From Streptomyces regalis (GTDB lineage Bacteria > Actinomycetota > Actinomycetes > Streptomycetales > Streptomycetaceae), in the NCBI RefSeq assembly GCF_001509475.1, contig NZ_LLZG01000399.1, positions 1 to 64,000 of the forward strand: a DNA stretch of 64,000 bases, written 5' to 3'. Of this stretch, positions 1 to 9,005 are shown in pieces (the first letter of the stretch is position 1; each line of letters starts with the position of its first letter). The notes under the pieces were generated by a model that was given only the letters and a program-made list of their open reading frames with translations, searched no databases and was not told where the DNA came from. Position numbers and translations under genes: made by a program.

Positions 1-1854
1 GGCGTGAGTGGCGTCTGCGGGTGCAGTGGATTGGGCGGCCTCTGTGTGCCAGGTGGCCCGAGTGGCGCCTGTGTGGGGAGTGGCGTAGATGGCGAAGGCC
101 GCGCTCGTGGGGGTTCGAAGGGTGCCTCGCCGTGCCGGATCGAGGCCGGGTGGGCGCGGCGCGGGCGGGCGGCTGCCGTTGGCCGTGCGTGTGGCGTGTG
201 AGGGCCGGGCCGGTTGCGGTTCGGGGCGGGCGGTGCCGTTCGCTGCGCGGATGCGGGTCGGTTCGTCCTGGCTCGGTGTGGTCCTGTCCGGTCTCGGCAC
301 GTGACCGATGACCGTCGCCCACGTGCGGTTCGTCTCCGTGGCCTGGGGCGCAGCTTGGCCGGATTCGGTCGTCGCCGTCGGCGGCGTCGCTGTAGCGCCC
401 TGCAGTGGCCCCCGTCCGCGCAGGCTCGGGGCGGTGAGGGCCAGGATCACCGGGTCCGTGGCGACCGCCTGGTCGTCGTTGATGCCCAGGGCGCGGGCCT
501 CGGCCAGGGCCGTGCCGGACGCCGTGCGGCTCTTGGGCGGTTCGTCGAGGAGGGCTCCCGCGAGGGCCTCCTGGGCGTGCAGGGAGACCAGGACCCGGCG
601 GGCCCAGCGGAGCTCCGCGGCCAGGGCAGAGCCGGAGAGCCCGGTCGGTGACGGGATCTCGGTGAGGCGGCGGTCGACGTCCGCGGCGAGGTCGGTCGCC
701 AGCCCGGGCAGGGCGGACGCGAGGCGACCCACCCGCCAGGCCGCGGTGAGCCGGCGCGCTCCGGGTGCCGGGTTGAGCAGTGCGAGCCACCGGAGCCGCG
801 GCGGCACGGCGCCCAGGAGCCGCAGATCGGCGGCGGCACGCCCGGCGACCGTTGTGACCACCGGCATCGAGTTCAGCAGTCGGCGCGGCGCGGTACCTCC
901 GATGTCGAGTGCGGCGGCGAGCCCACGGGCCATCGGCGCCACCCACAGGTCCTCCTCCAACGGCGCCAGCTGCTCGGGCAGCGTCTCCGCCACCGGACCG
1001 GGCCCGAGCAGCCGCGCCCCGCGGGCCGGCCGCGCCGCCATCGCGGTGATCGGACGGCTCTGGAACAGCCACAGCCGCCCGTCCGCGTCGAACCCGAACT
1101 CGACGTCCTGCGGCCCGCCGAAGACCCGACGGACCTGCCGCGCCAGCCGCGCCAGCCGGAACAGCTCGACGCGCGTGAGCAACGAACCGGAGGGCGTCGC
1201 CGGGCCCTCCGAAGACTCCGTCCGCAGGAGCCGTCCGTGCCCGCTCAGCCAGTAGTCGGTGCCGGCCCGCGCGCCGCTGACCAGGCTGTCCGGCCCGCCG
1301 CGCACGGCGCTGACCAGCAGCCGGTCGGCCCGCCCCGCGACCGGGTCGGCACCGAACATCACCCCGCCGACCCGTGCCGTGAGCATGGGCTGCACCAGCA
1401 CCGCCATCGGTGCCGTGGACCCGTCGGACCGGTGTGCCGAGTCGAGCACGGTCTGTACGGCCGTACGAAAGTCCCGCCAGCCGCGTACGTCGAGCACCGA
1501 GGCGAACTGACCCGCCAGGGACGACTCCTCGGTGTCCTCCTGCGGGGAGGAGGACCGTACGACGAGCGGGCGGGTGCCGCCGTCGGAGAGCTCGTCCCAG
1601 GCGCGCCGCAGGGCGACCGTGTCGCGCGTTGCCTGGTGCGGTATCACGAAACCGGGGAGCACGGGCAGTCCGGCGCGGGCCGCGCGGGCGAGGTTCGCGG
1701 CCTTGGACCCCATCAGTCGGGGGATCGCGGTGCCAGGGTGGTCCAGCGGGACGATGGCCGGACCGTACGCCTCGACCTCGCCCAAGGCGACATCGCCCCG
1801 GAACTCATCCGCGTCGCGTGCACCTTCTCCGTGACGTTCATCGAGCGTCGTCAT
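1..1854 (-). CDS. PEP/pyruvate-binding (PPDK N-terminal) protein, 3' end outside window
   Basis: The frame is open on the minus strand from the ATG at 1854 to base 1 (618 codons, no stop), so the C-terminus lies outside the window. A GGAGGG ribosome site sits 7 nt before the ATG. Residues 30-290 match the ATP-grasp domain of PEP synthase/pyruvate phosphate dikinase: a glycine/lysine-containing N-terminal part, the segment RSSSPQEDTEE near residue 100, and DVEFGFDADGRLWLFQSRPI closing the domain near 280. Such proteins transfer phosphate between ATP and pyruvate or a related acceptor through a swivelling His domain, which would lie further on. The last 140 or so residues in the window are rich in Pro, Ala and Thr and look like a disordered linker. 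The substrate cannot be told; rifampicin phosphotransferase-like or orphan PEP-utilising enzymes are alternatives. Confidence 0.8.
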   Translation of the reverse strand, partial: MTTLDERHGEGARDADEFRGDVALGEVEAYGPAIVPLDHPGTAIPRLMGSKAANLARAARAGLPVLPGFVIPHQATRDTVALRRAWDELSDGGTRPLVVRSSSPQEDTEESSLAGQFASVLDVRGWRDFRTAVQTVLDSAHRSDGSTAPMAVLVQPMLTARVGGVMFGADPVAGRADRLLVSAVRGGPDSLVSGARAGTDYWLSGHGRLLRTESSEGPATPSGSLLTRVELFRLARLARQVRRVFGGPQDVEFGFDADGRLWLFQSRPITAMAARPARGARLLGPGPVAETLPEQLAPLEEDLWVAPMARGLAAALDIGGTAPRRLLNSMPVVTTVAGRAAADLRLLGAVPPRLRWLALLNPAPGARRLTAAWRVGRLASALPGLATDLAADVDRRLTEIPSPTGLSGSALAAELRWARRVLVSLHAQEALAGALLDEPPKSRTASGTALAEARALGINDDQAVATDPVILALTAPSLRGRGPLQGATATPPTATTESGQAAPQATETNRTWATVIGHVPRPDRTTPSQDEPTRIRAANGTARPEPQPARPSHATRTANGSRPPAPRPPGLDPARRGTLRTPTSAAFAIYATPHTGATRATWHTEAAQSTAPADATHA

Positions 1855-2144
1855 CGAACACCCTCCAGGACCGACCGCCAACAGGGGGGACGCGCTGGGG
1901 TGGCCCTGCGCCTGACGACGGAACGAAGGATGGGGGCGAGCCGCTGCCGTCCCGGCCCGGGTACGACGACAGCACGCCTCCTGCTCCGATGATCCCACTC
2001 CTGTTGCGGATACATGTAGCCCGGAAGCCACTTTTCGGACACATGGGAGAACAAATTGAAATGCGGTGGTATGCCGGGAATGGGCGACTCATTCATGGGT
2101 GAATCATTCAACAGTGGCAGCCCTCGCCGCCCGGCCCTCGCACC

Positions 2145-3680
2145 TCACTCGTCGCCGCCCGGCCCCCGCTCCTCGCCCGGCGGCAGCACCCCGCACAGCG
2201 CCTCCAGCGCCGCACCGTACGCATGTTCCGGGGGCGTCGCGTATCCGACGACGACGCCGTCACGGACCGGCATGGCCGTCTCCATGGCGTCCGGGTGCCG
2301 GAACTCGGCGAGGCCGTCCAGGGCGATGCCCTGCCAGGTGGCCGCCTTGACCGTGGAGCGCTCGGTGCCCGGCGGCAGCCGCAGCACCGCATGCAGTCCG
2401 GCGGCGACGCCGGTGACCTCGACGTGCGGCGCGTGCGTGGCGAGCGCCGCGACGAGGCGGTCGCGGCGGCTCCGGTACCGCTGCCGCATCCGCCGTACAT
2501 GCCGGTCGTACGCCCCGGAGACGATGAAGTCGGCCAGGCTCAGCTGGTCGAGGACGCTCGCCCACGCCTCCCGCTCGCCCTTGGCCGCGAGCACGTCGTC
2601 GACGTAGCGCTCGGGCAGCACCATCCATCCGAGGCGCACCGCCGGCGACAGGCTCTTGCTGACCGAGCCGATGAAGATCACTCGCTCGGGGTCGAGCCCT
2701 TGGACGGCGCCGACGGGTCTGCGGTCGTAGCGGAACTCCCCGTCGTAGTCGTCCTCCAGGACGACGCCCCCACGCGCGCGTGCCCAGTCGATCACGGCGG
2801 CGCGGCGCTCGGGGTGCAGCGGGCCGCCGGTCGGGAACTGGTGCGCGGGCGTGAGCAGCACGGCCCGCTCGCGCGCCAGCCGGTCGACGCGTGCGCCGTC
2901 CTCGTCGAGGGGAAGCGGTACGGTCCGTACGCCCGCGGCGCCGAGCAGTTCCCGGTGGAAGCCCAGCCCGTACGCCTCCACGGCCAGCGGACCGCGCAGC
3001 ACACCGCCGCCCCCGCCCCTGTCCTGCCCGAACAGCAGCCGCAGGGCGTGCGCGAAGCCGGAGCAGATCACGATCCGGCCCGGCTCGGTGCGCACCCCAC
3101 GCGCGCGTGCCAGGTACTCGGTGAGCGCCTCCCGCAGTTCCACGCGTCCGGCGGGATCACCGGGCCCGAAGACCTCGTTCGGCGCCTGCTGGAGGGCCCG
3201 CCGATAGGAGGCCAGCCAGGCCGCACGCGGGAACGCCGACGCGTCCGGGGTGCCCTGCCGCAGGTCGTGCCGAGGTCCACGCGTGCGTGGAGGCGTCTTA
3301 CGGGGCATCCGCTCGGCCCCTCGCAGGGATCGGGCGCTCCCCGGCTGCTTCAGGGGGATGGTCGGTACCCCCATGGCCACCCTCGTCCCCGAGCCCTGGC
3401 GGGCGGTGAGCCAGCCCTCGGCCACCAGCTCCGCGTACGCGTCGGCCACGGTGTTGCGGGCGACTCCCAGGTCGGCGGCGAGTGAGCGGTACGGCGGCAG
3501 CCGGGTGCCGGGCGCGAGCCGCCCACTGCGCACGGCCTCGCGCAGCGCACGGGCCAATGCGGCCCGCCGTCCGCCGGGCTCGCCGGGCCCACCCGGCCCG
3601 GACGACCCGGGCGGCTCGGACAGGTCCAGATGCAGGTCGGCACCGATCCGTTCCGCGGAATTGACCCACGATTTTGCCAT
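2145..3680 (-). CDS. MocR/PdxR-family regulator (GntR HTH plus aminotransferase fold)
   Basis: 511 residues, the usual length for MocR regulators. Residues 40-100 form a GntR-type winged helix (conserved segment [20 protein letters not shown]). Residues about 135-490 are a class I aminotransferase fold, with the PLP lysine expected at K342 in GSVSKSLSP and the aspartate in [12 protein letters not shown] near 310. These proteins bind PLP as a sensor and usually act on a divergent neighbour. Here the divergent neighbour is an AhpD-like gene 47 nt away, a pairing often seen in actinomycetes. The ATG at 3680 follows a -10-like TAGGGT by 8 nt, so the transcript may be leaderless. The effector is inferred from the family only. 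Confidence 0.9.
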   Translation of the reverse strand: MAKSWVNSAERIGADLHLDLSEPPGSSGPGGPGEPGGRRAALARALREAVRSGRLAPGTRLPPYRSLAADLGVARNTVADAYAELVAEGWLTARQGSGTRVAMGVPTIPLKQPGSARSLRGAERMPRKTPPRTRGPRHDLRQGTPDASAFPRAAWLASYRRALQQAPNEVFGPGDPAGRVELREALTEYLARARGVRTEPGRIVICSGFAHALRLLFGQDRGGGGGVLRGPLAVEAYGLGFHRELLGAAGVRTVPLPLDEDGARVDRLARERAVLLTPAHQFPTGGPLHPERRAAVIDWARARGGVVLEDDYDGEFRYDRRPVGAVQGLDPERVIFIGSVSKSLSPAVRLGWMVLPERYVDDVLAAKGEREAWASVLDQLSLADFIVSGAYDRHVRRMRQRYRSRRDRLVAALATHAPHVEVTGVAAGLHAVLRLPPGTERSTVKAATWQGIALDGLAEFRHPDAMETAMPVRDGVVVGYATPPEHAYGAALEALCGVLPPGEERGPGGDE

Positions 3681-3688
3681 GGAAATGC

Positions 3689-3720
3689 ACCCTACAGCCG
3701 GTCTTTTCGGCCCGTAGGTT
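3689..3720. promoter_or_regulatory. mirror-image divergent promoters with inverted repeat CCTAC/GTAGG
   Basis: The 47-nt gap between two divergent genes carries an inverted repeat with arms at 3691-3695 and 3714-3718. The left arm is part of a minus-strand -10-like TAGGGT (3694-3689) and the right arm of a plus-strand TAGGTT (3715-3720). They lie 8 and 7 nt from their start codons, which predicts leaderless transcripts both ways. A regulator bound to the dyad would cover both -10 elements. Binding by the neighbouring MocR protein is an inference. Confidence 0.5.
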
Positions 3721-3727
3721 CATCCAC

Positions 3728-4261
3728 ATGACGACGAACACGATCGACACCAAGCCCGCCGAGTCCATCGCCGAGTCCATCGCCGAGTCCATCGACGAGG
3801 CCGAGGCCGCCCGCACCCGCCTCGACTTCGCGAAGTCCGCCCCGAAGGTGTTCCGCGCCCTCATCGGCTTCGACGCCGCCGCCCGCGAGGGCCTCGACCC
3901 GGCGCTCGTCGAACTGATCCAGATCCGCGCCTCGCACCTCAACCACTGCGCCTACTGCCTCCACATGCACACCAACGACGCCCGCAAGGCCGGCGAGAGC
4001 GAGGACCGGCTGCACCTGGTCGCCGTCTGGCGCGAGGCCCGCCACTTCTTCACCGAGCAGGAACAGGCCGCCCTGGCCCTGACGGAAGCGGTGACCCTGG
4101 TGGCCGACGGAGGGGTCTCCGACGAGGCCTACGCCCAGGCCGCAGCACACTTCGACGAAGGGGAACTGGCGCACGTACTGTCCCTGATCCTCACGATCAA
4201 CACGTGGAACAGGGTGGCGCTGGCGACGGGGAAGGTGGCCGGGACGGACGAACGGCGCTGA
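3728..4261 (+). CDS. AhpD-like carboxymuconolactone decarboxylase family protein
   Basis: 177 residues. The core carries the AhpD redox motif CAYCLHMH (C74, C77, H81), with E63 upstream in the helix VELIQIRASHLNHC. Family members reduce peroxiredoxin-type partners or act as alkylhydroperoxidases with an all-helical fold. The ATG at 3728 was chosen because a -10-like TAGGTT ends 7 nt before it. The N-terminus contains a small in-frame triplication of AESI from repeated gagtccatcgcc units, giving an acidic helix. The gene is divergent from the MocR regulator, which probably controls it. The real substrate is unknown. Confidence 0.9.
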   Translation: MTTNTIDTKPAESIAESIAESIDEAEAARTRLDFAKSAPKVFRALIGFDAAAREGLDPALVELIQIRASHLNHCAYCLHMHTNDARKAGESEDRLHLVAVWREARHFFTEQEQAALALTEAVTLVADGGVSDEAYAQAAAHFDEGELAHVLSLILTINTWNRVALATGKVAGTDERR

Positions 4262-4306
4262 GGGAGGCGGCACTGCGGTGCCCAACCCGCCGCGGCCGCC
4301 GACCCG

Positions 4307-5794
4307 TCAAACGGTCATGGGGCGGTCGTACGGCGAGATCGGCGCCGGCAACCGCGAACTCCCCGTCAGATAACGGTCGACGGCCGCTGCCACCGCCCGC
4401 CCCTCGGCGATCGCCCACACGATGAGCGACTGCCCCCGGGCGGCATCCCCCGCGGCGAACACGCCGGGGACGTTCGTGGCGAAGCCGGCATCCCGCGTGA
4501 TCGTGCCGCGAGGCTCCATCTCCAGCCCCAGCTGGTCGATCAGCCCGTCTCCCCGGTCGGGCCCGGAGAAGCCGAGGGCGAGCAGGACGAGGTCGGCCGG
4601 CAGCGACCGCCCGGTGTCCGGCAGCGGGCGACGCTGGGCGTCCACCTCGGTCAGTTGCAGCGACCGTACGTGCCCGTCGGCGTCCCCCGTGAAGCGGAGC
4701 GTGGAGGCCGCGAACAGCCGCGCGTCCGCGTCCGCCGCGGGTGCCGTCTCCAGATCGCGCGCCTCCTCGTGCGCGGCCGACAGACGGTAGATCTTCGGGT
4801 ACGTCGGCCAGGGCTCGGCGTCCTCGTCCCGCTCGGCGCCCGGCTGGGCGTAGATGTCCAACTGCGACACGGACGCAGCACCCTCGCGCACGGCGGTGCC
4901 GAGACAGTCGGCCCCCGTGTCCCCGCCGCCGACGATGACGACATGCTTCCCGGCGGCGGACATGGGGGACGTCTCCAGTTCTCCCTCGCACACCCTGTTG
5001 GCCAGTGGCAGATACTCCATCGCCTGATGGATGCCGCTCAACTCTCGCCCGGGAAGGGGCAGTTCACGCCAGGCCGTGGCCCCCGTGGCGATCACCACGG
5101 CGTCGTAGCGCGACCGCAGCTCCGCGGCCCCGATGTCCCGCCCGACCGCCGTCGACGTACGGAACTTGGTCCCCTCGGCCTGCATCTGCTCGATCCGCCG
5201 CTCCAGATGGTGCTTCTCCATCTTGAACTCGGGGATGCCGTACCGCATCAGCCCGCCGATCCGGTCGTCCTTCTCGTACACGGCGACCGTGTGCCCCGCC
5301 CGGGTCAGCTGCTGCGCCGCGGCGAGCCCGGTGGGCCCCGACCCGATCACCGCGACCGTGCGCCCGGACAGCCGGTCCGGCGGCCGCGGCGGCGTGAACC
5401 CCTCTTCCCAGGCCCGGTCGGCGATCGCACACTCGACGTTCTTGATGGTGACGGCCGGCTGGTTGATCGCCAGCACGCAGCCCGCCTCGCACGGCGCCGG
5501 GCACAACCGCCCCGTGAACTCGGGGAAGTTGTTCGTCGCGTGCAGCCGGTCGGCGGCCGCCCGCCAGTCCTCCCGCGACACCAGGTCGTTCCACTCGGGG
5601 ATCAGATTGCCCAGGGGGCAGGCGTCGTGGCAGAAAGGTATGCCGCAGTCCATGCAGCGGTCGGCCTGCTTGCTGATGATGGGCAGCAGCGCCCCGGGGA
5701 CGTACACCTCGTCCCAGTCCTCGACCCGCTCCTCGACGGGCCGGCGCGGCCAGTCCTGGCGGGGGGTGGTCAGGAAACCCTTGGGATCGGCCAT
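4307..5794 (-). CDS. gltD: glutamate synthase small subunit (GltD-type)
   Basis: 495 residues, full length for GltD. It supplies electrons from NADPH through FAD and two [4Fe-4S] clusters to the large GltB subunit for glutamate synthesis from glutamine and 2-oxoglutarate. The N-terminal iron-sulphur domain has C47, C50, C55 and C59 (CMDCGIPFCHDACP) and a second set at C98, C102 and C106. The FAD-binding VIGSGPTGLAAA lies near 148, the NADPH-binding VIVGGGDTGADCLG near 290, and GVFAAGDAARG near the C-terminus. No gltB is adjacent in the window, because the next upstream gene is DUF1772. It may serve a distant gltB or another Fe-S partner. Confidence 0.92.
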   Translation of the reverse strand: MADPKGFLTTPRQDWPRRPVEERVEDWDEVYVPGALLPIISKQADRCMDCGIPFCHDACPLGNLIPEWNDLVSREDWRAAADRLHATNNFPEFTGRLCPAPCEAGCVLAINQPAVTIKNVECAIADRAWEEGFTPPRPPDRLSGRTVAVIGSGPTGLAAAQQLTRAGHTVAVYEKDDRIGGLMRYGIPEFKMEKHHLERRIEQMQAEGTKFRTSTAVGRDIGAAELRSRYDAVVIATGATAWRELPLPGRELSGIHQAMEYLPLANRVCEGELETSPMSAAGKHVVIVGGGDTGADCLGTAVREGAASVSQLDIYAQPGAERDEDAEPWPTYPKIYRLSAAHEEARDLETAPAADADARLFAASTLRFTGDADGHVRSLQLTEVDAQRRPLPDTGRSLPADLVLLALGFSGPDRGDGLIDQLGLEMEPRGTITRDAGFATNVPGVFAAGDAARGQSLIVWAIAEGRAVAAAVDRYLTGSSRLPAPISPYDRPMTV

Positions 5795-5937
5795 GGCCGT
5801 CTTCCTTGCGTGCGCGTGTGACGTGTTGCAGCCGTGCGTCATCGGGCGGCACTCTTTCGGCAACGATACGTCCCACTGGCCACGTGCGCAGAGTGGGGGA
5901 CAGCGCTTTCTCGGAGTGGATCGACACCGGGGGTGGG

Positions 5938-6417
5938 TCAGCTGAGCGCCAGTACGTAGCAGACCGTCGCGGCGGCCGAGGCGGCCATGCGAACGTGGTT
6001 CCACGTCGTCCACTCGCGCACGTACGTCGGCCAGTAGGCGGCCGCCTCCGGAGTGCCCGCGTCGAGCTTGAGCAGCGCCTCGTTGCGCGGCACGTTCGCC
6101 ACCATGGTGACCCCGAACGAGCCGAACAGATACAGCGCACTGCCCAGCAGCAGCTCGACCGTCCCCTCGTCCGGCCAGAGTACGAACGTCACCACGGCGA
6201 TCACCGCGCACAGCACCGCCGACCCGACGAACACCAGCATGAACGCCGGCGTCAACGCCGTCACATTGATCGCCTTCATCGCGGCCACGCCCTGTGCGGG
6301 CGGCAGTGCGGCGAGCCCGCGCATCACGAAGGTCGAGAAGGCGCAGAAGACCCCGGCCACGAGACCGGTCCCGACCACACCGATCACGATCAGTACGAAG
6401 TACGGTCCATCAATCAT
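5938..6417 (-). CDS. DUF1772 (anthrone-oxygenase-like) membrane protein
   Basis: 159 residues with four predicted membrane helices (near 4-26, 50-75, 80-100 and the C-terminal end). Asn and Trp/His residues such as VPRNEALLKL and WTTWNHVR are typical of DUF1772. The family includes small anthrone oxygenases and many proteins of unknown function. The ATG at 6417 was chosen because helix 1 begins directly after it; a weak GGGAG lies about 11 nt upstream. The gene stands alone, with a palindrome 50 nt upstream that could be an operator. Confidence 0.8.
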   Translation of the reverse strand: MIDGPYFVLIVIGVVGTGLVAGVFCAFSTFVMRGLAALPPAQGVAAMKAINVTALTPAFMLVFVGSAVLCAVIAVVTFVLWPDEGTVELLLGSALYLFGSFGVTMVANVPRNEALLKLDAGTPEAAAYWPTYVREWTTWNHVRMAASAAATVCYVLALS

Positions 6418-6466
6418 GTCAACGTCAACTCCCGCGTCCCGCCGGGATCCTGCCCGGCTCGCTCCA

Positions 6467-6479
6467 TCACTACCAGTGA
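6467..6479. promoter_or_regulatory. TCACT-N3-AGTGA palindrome upstream of DUF1772 gene
   Basis: A perfect 5-bp inverted repeat with 3-nt spacer lies 50 nt upstream of the DUF1772 start. A second CAGTGA occurs at 6495-6500, 21 bp (two helical turns) from the first copy. This spacing fits a transcription-factor site, but no regulator gene is adjacent. The rest of 6418-6728 holds no supported gene. Confidence 0.3.
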
Positions 6480-6728
6480 AAACCTGCACGAGATCAGTGA
6501 CCATGGCCGAGCGGCGCGAGCACATGCGCGAGCGTCCAGGGGGCGGAGGGCGGGACGCGGCGGCGAACGTCGCGTGGTGGTCGTGCGGTGGTCGCGCCTT
6601 GACGGGCAGTGCGCGGGGGGCCGGTTCGCCTGCCGAGGGTTCACCTCCCGGCGGTTCGCCCCGGGGCCCCGCGCGGCGGCATCGGCTCGGCTGTCACTGA
6701 CTCCGTCGGCTGTCTCCCCGGGCCACCC

Positions 6729-7424
6729 TCAGCCGATCCCCGACACCTCCGCCCGCCACCCCCGCAACGTCGTCTCCACCGCCGCCGCGATCCGCCGCCG
6801 AGCCTCGTGCCGCGGCACCCCGCTCATCAGCAGCTGGTCGTACGGCGTGTCCATATGCCGTACGGACGCCACGACCGCCGACGTCACCGCCCCCTCGGAC
6901 AGCGCCCGCCCCGCCGCACTCCGCCCCACCCGTCCACTGCCCCGTGCCGACGCATGCGCGGCGATGGCCTGGGCCCGGTCCGCCGGACACCCCGGGAACA
7001 GCCGCCCTATCTCCCCGGCGAACGCCTCCGCGAACCGCACGTCCTTCCGCTCCCGCCGCCGAGCGTCCCGCACCCGGCGCCGCCGCCGCGCCTCCGCGTC
7101 CGCCAGGCACCGCTCCTCGGCCCGGGCCAGCCCCGCCTCCTCGACGAGGACGCCCTGCCGCTCATAACGGCTCCTGCGTCGGTTGAACCGTACGACCACC
7201 GCCGACAGCGCACTCTCCTCCCGAGACCGACGCGTCAACGCCGTGTCGCCCCGTGGCAAGAACACCAGATGCCCGAGGTCGGCACAGTCGAGACACCGCG
7301 GCGCACCCTCCTCCAGCACGAGCATCTGCAACGGCCCCGCATGACACTCCGCGCAGCGCCGCCGCTTGAGGGGCTGGATCACGAGAAGGCCGGTGCGGGG
7401 CGGGGAAGTTGCGAGGTGTGCCAT
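6729..7424 (-). CDS. DUF2293 domain protein with zinc-finger-like N-terminus
   Basis: 231 residues. The N-terminus has two CxxC pairs (CAECHAG and CLDCADLGH, residues about 20-55) that look like a zinc-binding knuckle. A strongly basic helix (RRRRRVRDARRRERKD) follows, then the DUF2293 core (FPGCPADRAQAIAAHAS, later SVRHMDTPYDQLLMSGV). The ATG at 7424 was chosen because the recognisable family sequence begins there; the frame stays open much further upstream, but that part mirrors the opposite gene and repeats. The function is unknown, and the basic helix and zinc pairs suggest nucleic-acid contact. Confidence 0.82.
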   Translation of the reverse strand: MAHLATSPPRTGLLVIQPLKRRRCAECHAGPLQMLVLEEGAPRCLDCADLGHLVFLPRGDTALTRRSREESALSAVVVRFNRRRSRYERQGVLVEEAGLARAEERCLADAEARRRRRVRDARRRERKDVRFAEAFAGEIGRLFPGCPADRAQAIAAHASARGSGRVGRSAAGRALSEGAVTSAVVASVRHMDTPYDQLLMSGVPRHEARRRIAAAVETTLRGWRAEVSGIG

Positions 7425-7581
7425 ACCGGTTTCATTCCCCTCGGGGCAGGCCTGGGGAACTCCCTGACCGGGGCAGAGGAGCCGTCTGATCAGGCCGGGG
7501 GGCTGCCCGACCGGGTCTGGGGCGGGGGCGAGCGTGGCCGGGGGGGTACTTGATCGGGTCCGGGGCGGCTTGATCGGATTT

Positions 7582-7679
7582 GGGGGACGGCCTGTTCGGG
7601 GGACGGCCTGTTCGGGGGACGGTCTGATTGAGGGCGAGGGCGAGGGCGAGGGCGCGGGCGAGGGCGAAAGCGAGGGTGG
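7582..7679. repeat. tandem 16-bp and GAGGGC hexamer repeats
   Basis: Two exact copies of cctgttcgggggacgg lie at 7591-7606 and 7607-7622, with a half unit before them. About eight GAGGGC-like hexamers follow at 7630-7677. The block sits in the divergent gap between the DUF2293 gene and the kinase-like gene. Such slippage-prone repeats vary between strains, so it may be a useful strain marker. Confidence 0.8.
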
Positions 7680-7721
7680 GGTCGCGGAGCGCGCCGCACC
7701 TCGGCACCACCCTGTCGCATC

Positions 7722-8363
7722 ATGGGCCGTGTGCGACTCGAAGCGATCACCTGGGACCGGCTCGGCGACCTGCTGGCGGAGCGGCTGCTCGACCTGAAGC
7801 CGGCCGATGGCAGCCCGTGGCCGCGCATCGCGTTCGACGGCGCCCCGGCGGGCCGCCCGGGAGACCTCGCCGAGCGCGTCGGAGAGGCGCTGCGCATACG
7901 CGGCCGCCCCTCGCTCGCCGTCGGCACGGAGGGCTTCCTGCGCCCTGCCTCGATCCGCCTGGAGTACGGCCACCGGGACGTGGACGCCTACTACGACGGC
8001 TGGTACGACACCGGTGCCTTGTGGCGCGAGGTCTTCGGCCCCCTCGAACCCGGCGGTGACGGTCGCGTCCTGCCCGACCTGTGGGACCCGGTCACCGACC
8101 GAGCCACCCGCAGTTCCCACGTCCAACTCCCGCCCGGCGGCGTCCTGTTGCTGCACGGCCCCCTCCTCTTGCGTCACTGGTTCCCCTTCGACCTGACCGT
8201 CCACGTCCTCCTCTCGCCCGGTGCCCTGCGCCGCCGTACCCCCGAGACCGAGCACTGGACCCTCCCCGCCTTCGAGCGCTACGACCACGAGACCGGCCCT
8301 GCCGGTACGGCGGACGTCCTGGTACGCGCCGACGATCCGCGGCATCCGGCGTGGAGTGGTTGA
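7722..8363 (+). CDS. uridine-kinase-like (P-loop fold) protein
   Basis: 213 residues. The sequence resembles actinobacterial proteins annotated as uridine or nucleoside kinases. The expected Walker A near residues 37-48 reads IAFDGAPAGRPGDLA, without the GKS/GKT lysine-serine pair, so catalytic activity is doubtful. Later landmarks are LEYGHRDVDAYYDGWYD and VLLLHGPLLLRHW, typical of the family. The ATG at 7722 was chosen; a GTG at 7731 is possible. It is divergent from DUF2293 with the repeat block between them. Confidence 0.7.
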   Translation: MGRVRLEAITWDRLGDLLAERLLDLKPADGSPWPRIAFDGAPAGRPGDLAERVGEALRIRGRPSLAVGTEGFLRPASIRLEYGHRDVDAYYDGWYDTGALWREVFGPLEPGGDGRVLPDLWDPVTDRATRSSHVQLPPGGVLLLHGPLLLRHWFPFDLTVHVLLSPGALRRRTPETEHWTLPAFERYDHETGPAGTADVLVRADDPRHPAWSG

Positions 8364-8429
8364 GCGGTTGAGCGTTCGTGTAGTTGGGCTATTGAGAAGT
8401 TGAGTCGTGATCGGCAGAACCCCTTCTAT

Positions 8430-8441
8430 ATGCACGTGCAT
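8430..8441. promoter_or_regulatory. ATGCACGTGCAT operator-like palindrome
   Basis: A perfect 12-bp palindrome lies 17 nt before the start of the PPOX gene and directly before an AT-rich stretch (TTTAATTACT) that can serve as a -10 region. The local AT content is far above the rest of the window. Its position would block RNA polymerase. MarR or TetR-type proteins bind comparable sites, but no such gene is adjacent. Confidence 0.45.
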
Positions 8442-8458
8442 TTAATTACTCTGTCTCC

Positions 8459-8872
8459 ATGACGACCTCCACGAGTGATCCGATCTCCTTCGACGACTCC
8501 GTCCGCTCCCTGCTCGACGGCAGGAACTTCGCCAGCGTGGCCACCCTCGGCCCCGACGGTGCCCCACAGAACTCGGTGGTCTGGATCAAACGCGAGGGCG
8601 ACACCGTGCTCTTCTCCTCCGTCGACGCCCGGCAGAAGGTGCGCAACCTCCGCCGCGACCCCCGCATCAGCGTCTCGGTCTACGACCTCGCCAACCCCTA
8701 CACCTCGGTCGAGATCCGCGGCACCGCCGAGATACTCCCGGACGAGGCCAAGCGACTCCCCTTCGAGCTCTCGCACAAGTACCTGGGCATCGACCCGCCC
8801 GCCGAGAAGGACGACGAGACCCGTGTGATCATCCGCGTCGTCCCGCGGAAGATCGTGGGCTTCTCGGCCTGA
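8459..8872 (+). CDS. PPOX-class F420- or flavin-dependent oxidoreductase
   Basis: 137 residues, typical of the small split-barrel PPOX family that binds F420 or FMN and reduces or oxidises small molecules. The barrel core is visible in NFASVATLGPDGAPQNSVVW (about 22-41), ISVSVYDLANPYTSVEIRG and the C-terminal IIRVVPRKIVGFS. The start fits an AT-rich promoter with a palindromic operator. The monocistronic context gives no substrate. Confidence 0.88.
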   Translation: MTTSTSDPISFDDSVRSLLDGRNFASVATLGPDGAPQNSVVWIKREGDTVLFSSVDARQKVRNLRRDPRISVSVYDLANPYTSVEIRGTAEILPDEAKRLPFELSHKYLGIDPPAEKDDETRVIIRVVPRKIVGFSA

Positions 8873-9005
8873 GCGGCGACCGTTGCCGGGGCCGTTACCG
8901 CTCGGTTCCGGGTGCGGGTGCCGGGTGGCACGGCGAGAATGAAGGGCGCCGGGACTAGCGGTGCGTCCTGCGCCGCGCCGGCCGTCCGGCATCGGGAGGT
9001 ACTCC

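Noticed and set aside
4655..5821. Long plus-strand open frame over gltD
   Set aside because: It mirrors gltD codons, has no family likeness and no ribosome site; a by-product of GC-rich DNA.
6729..8441. 570-codon minus-strand frame starting at 8441
   Set aside because: Only the part after 7424 resembles DUF2293; the rest crosses the repeat block and mirrors the kinase-like gene.
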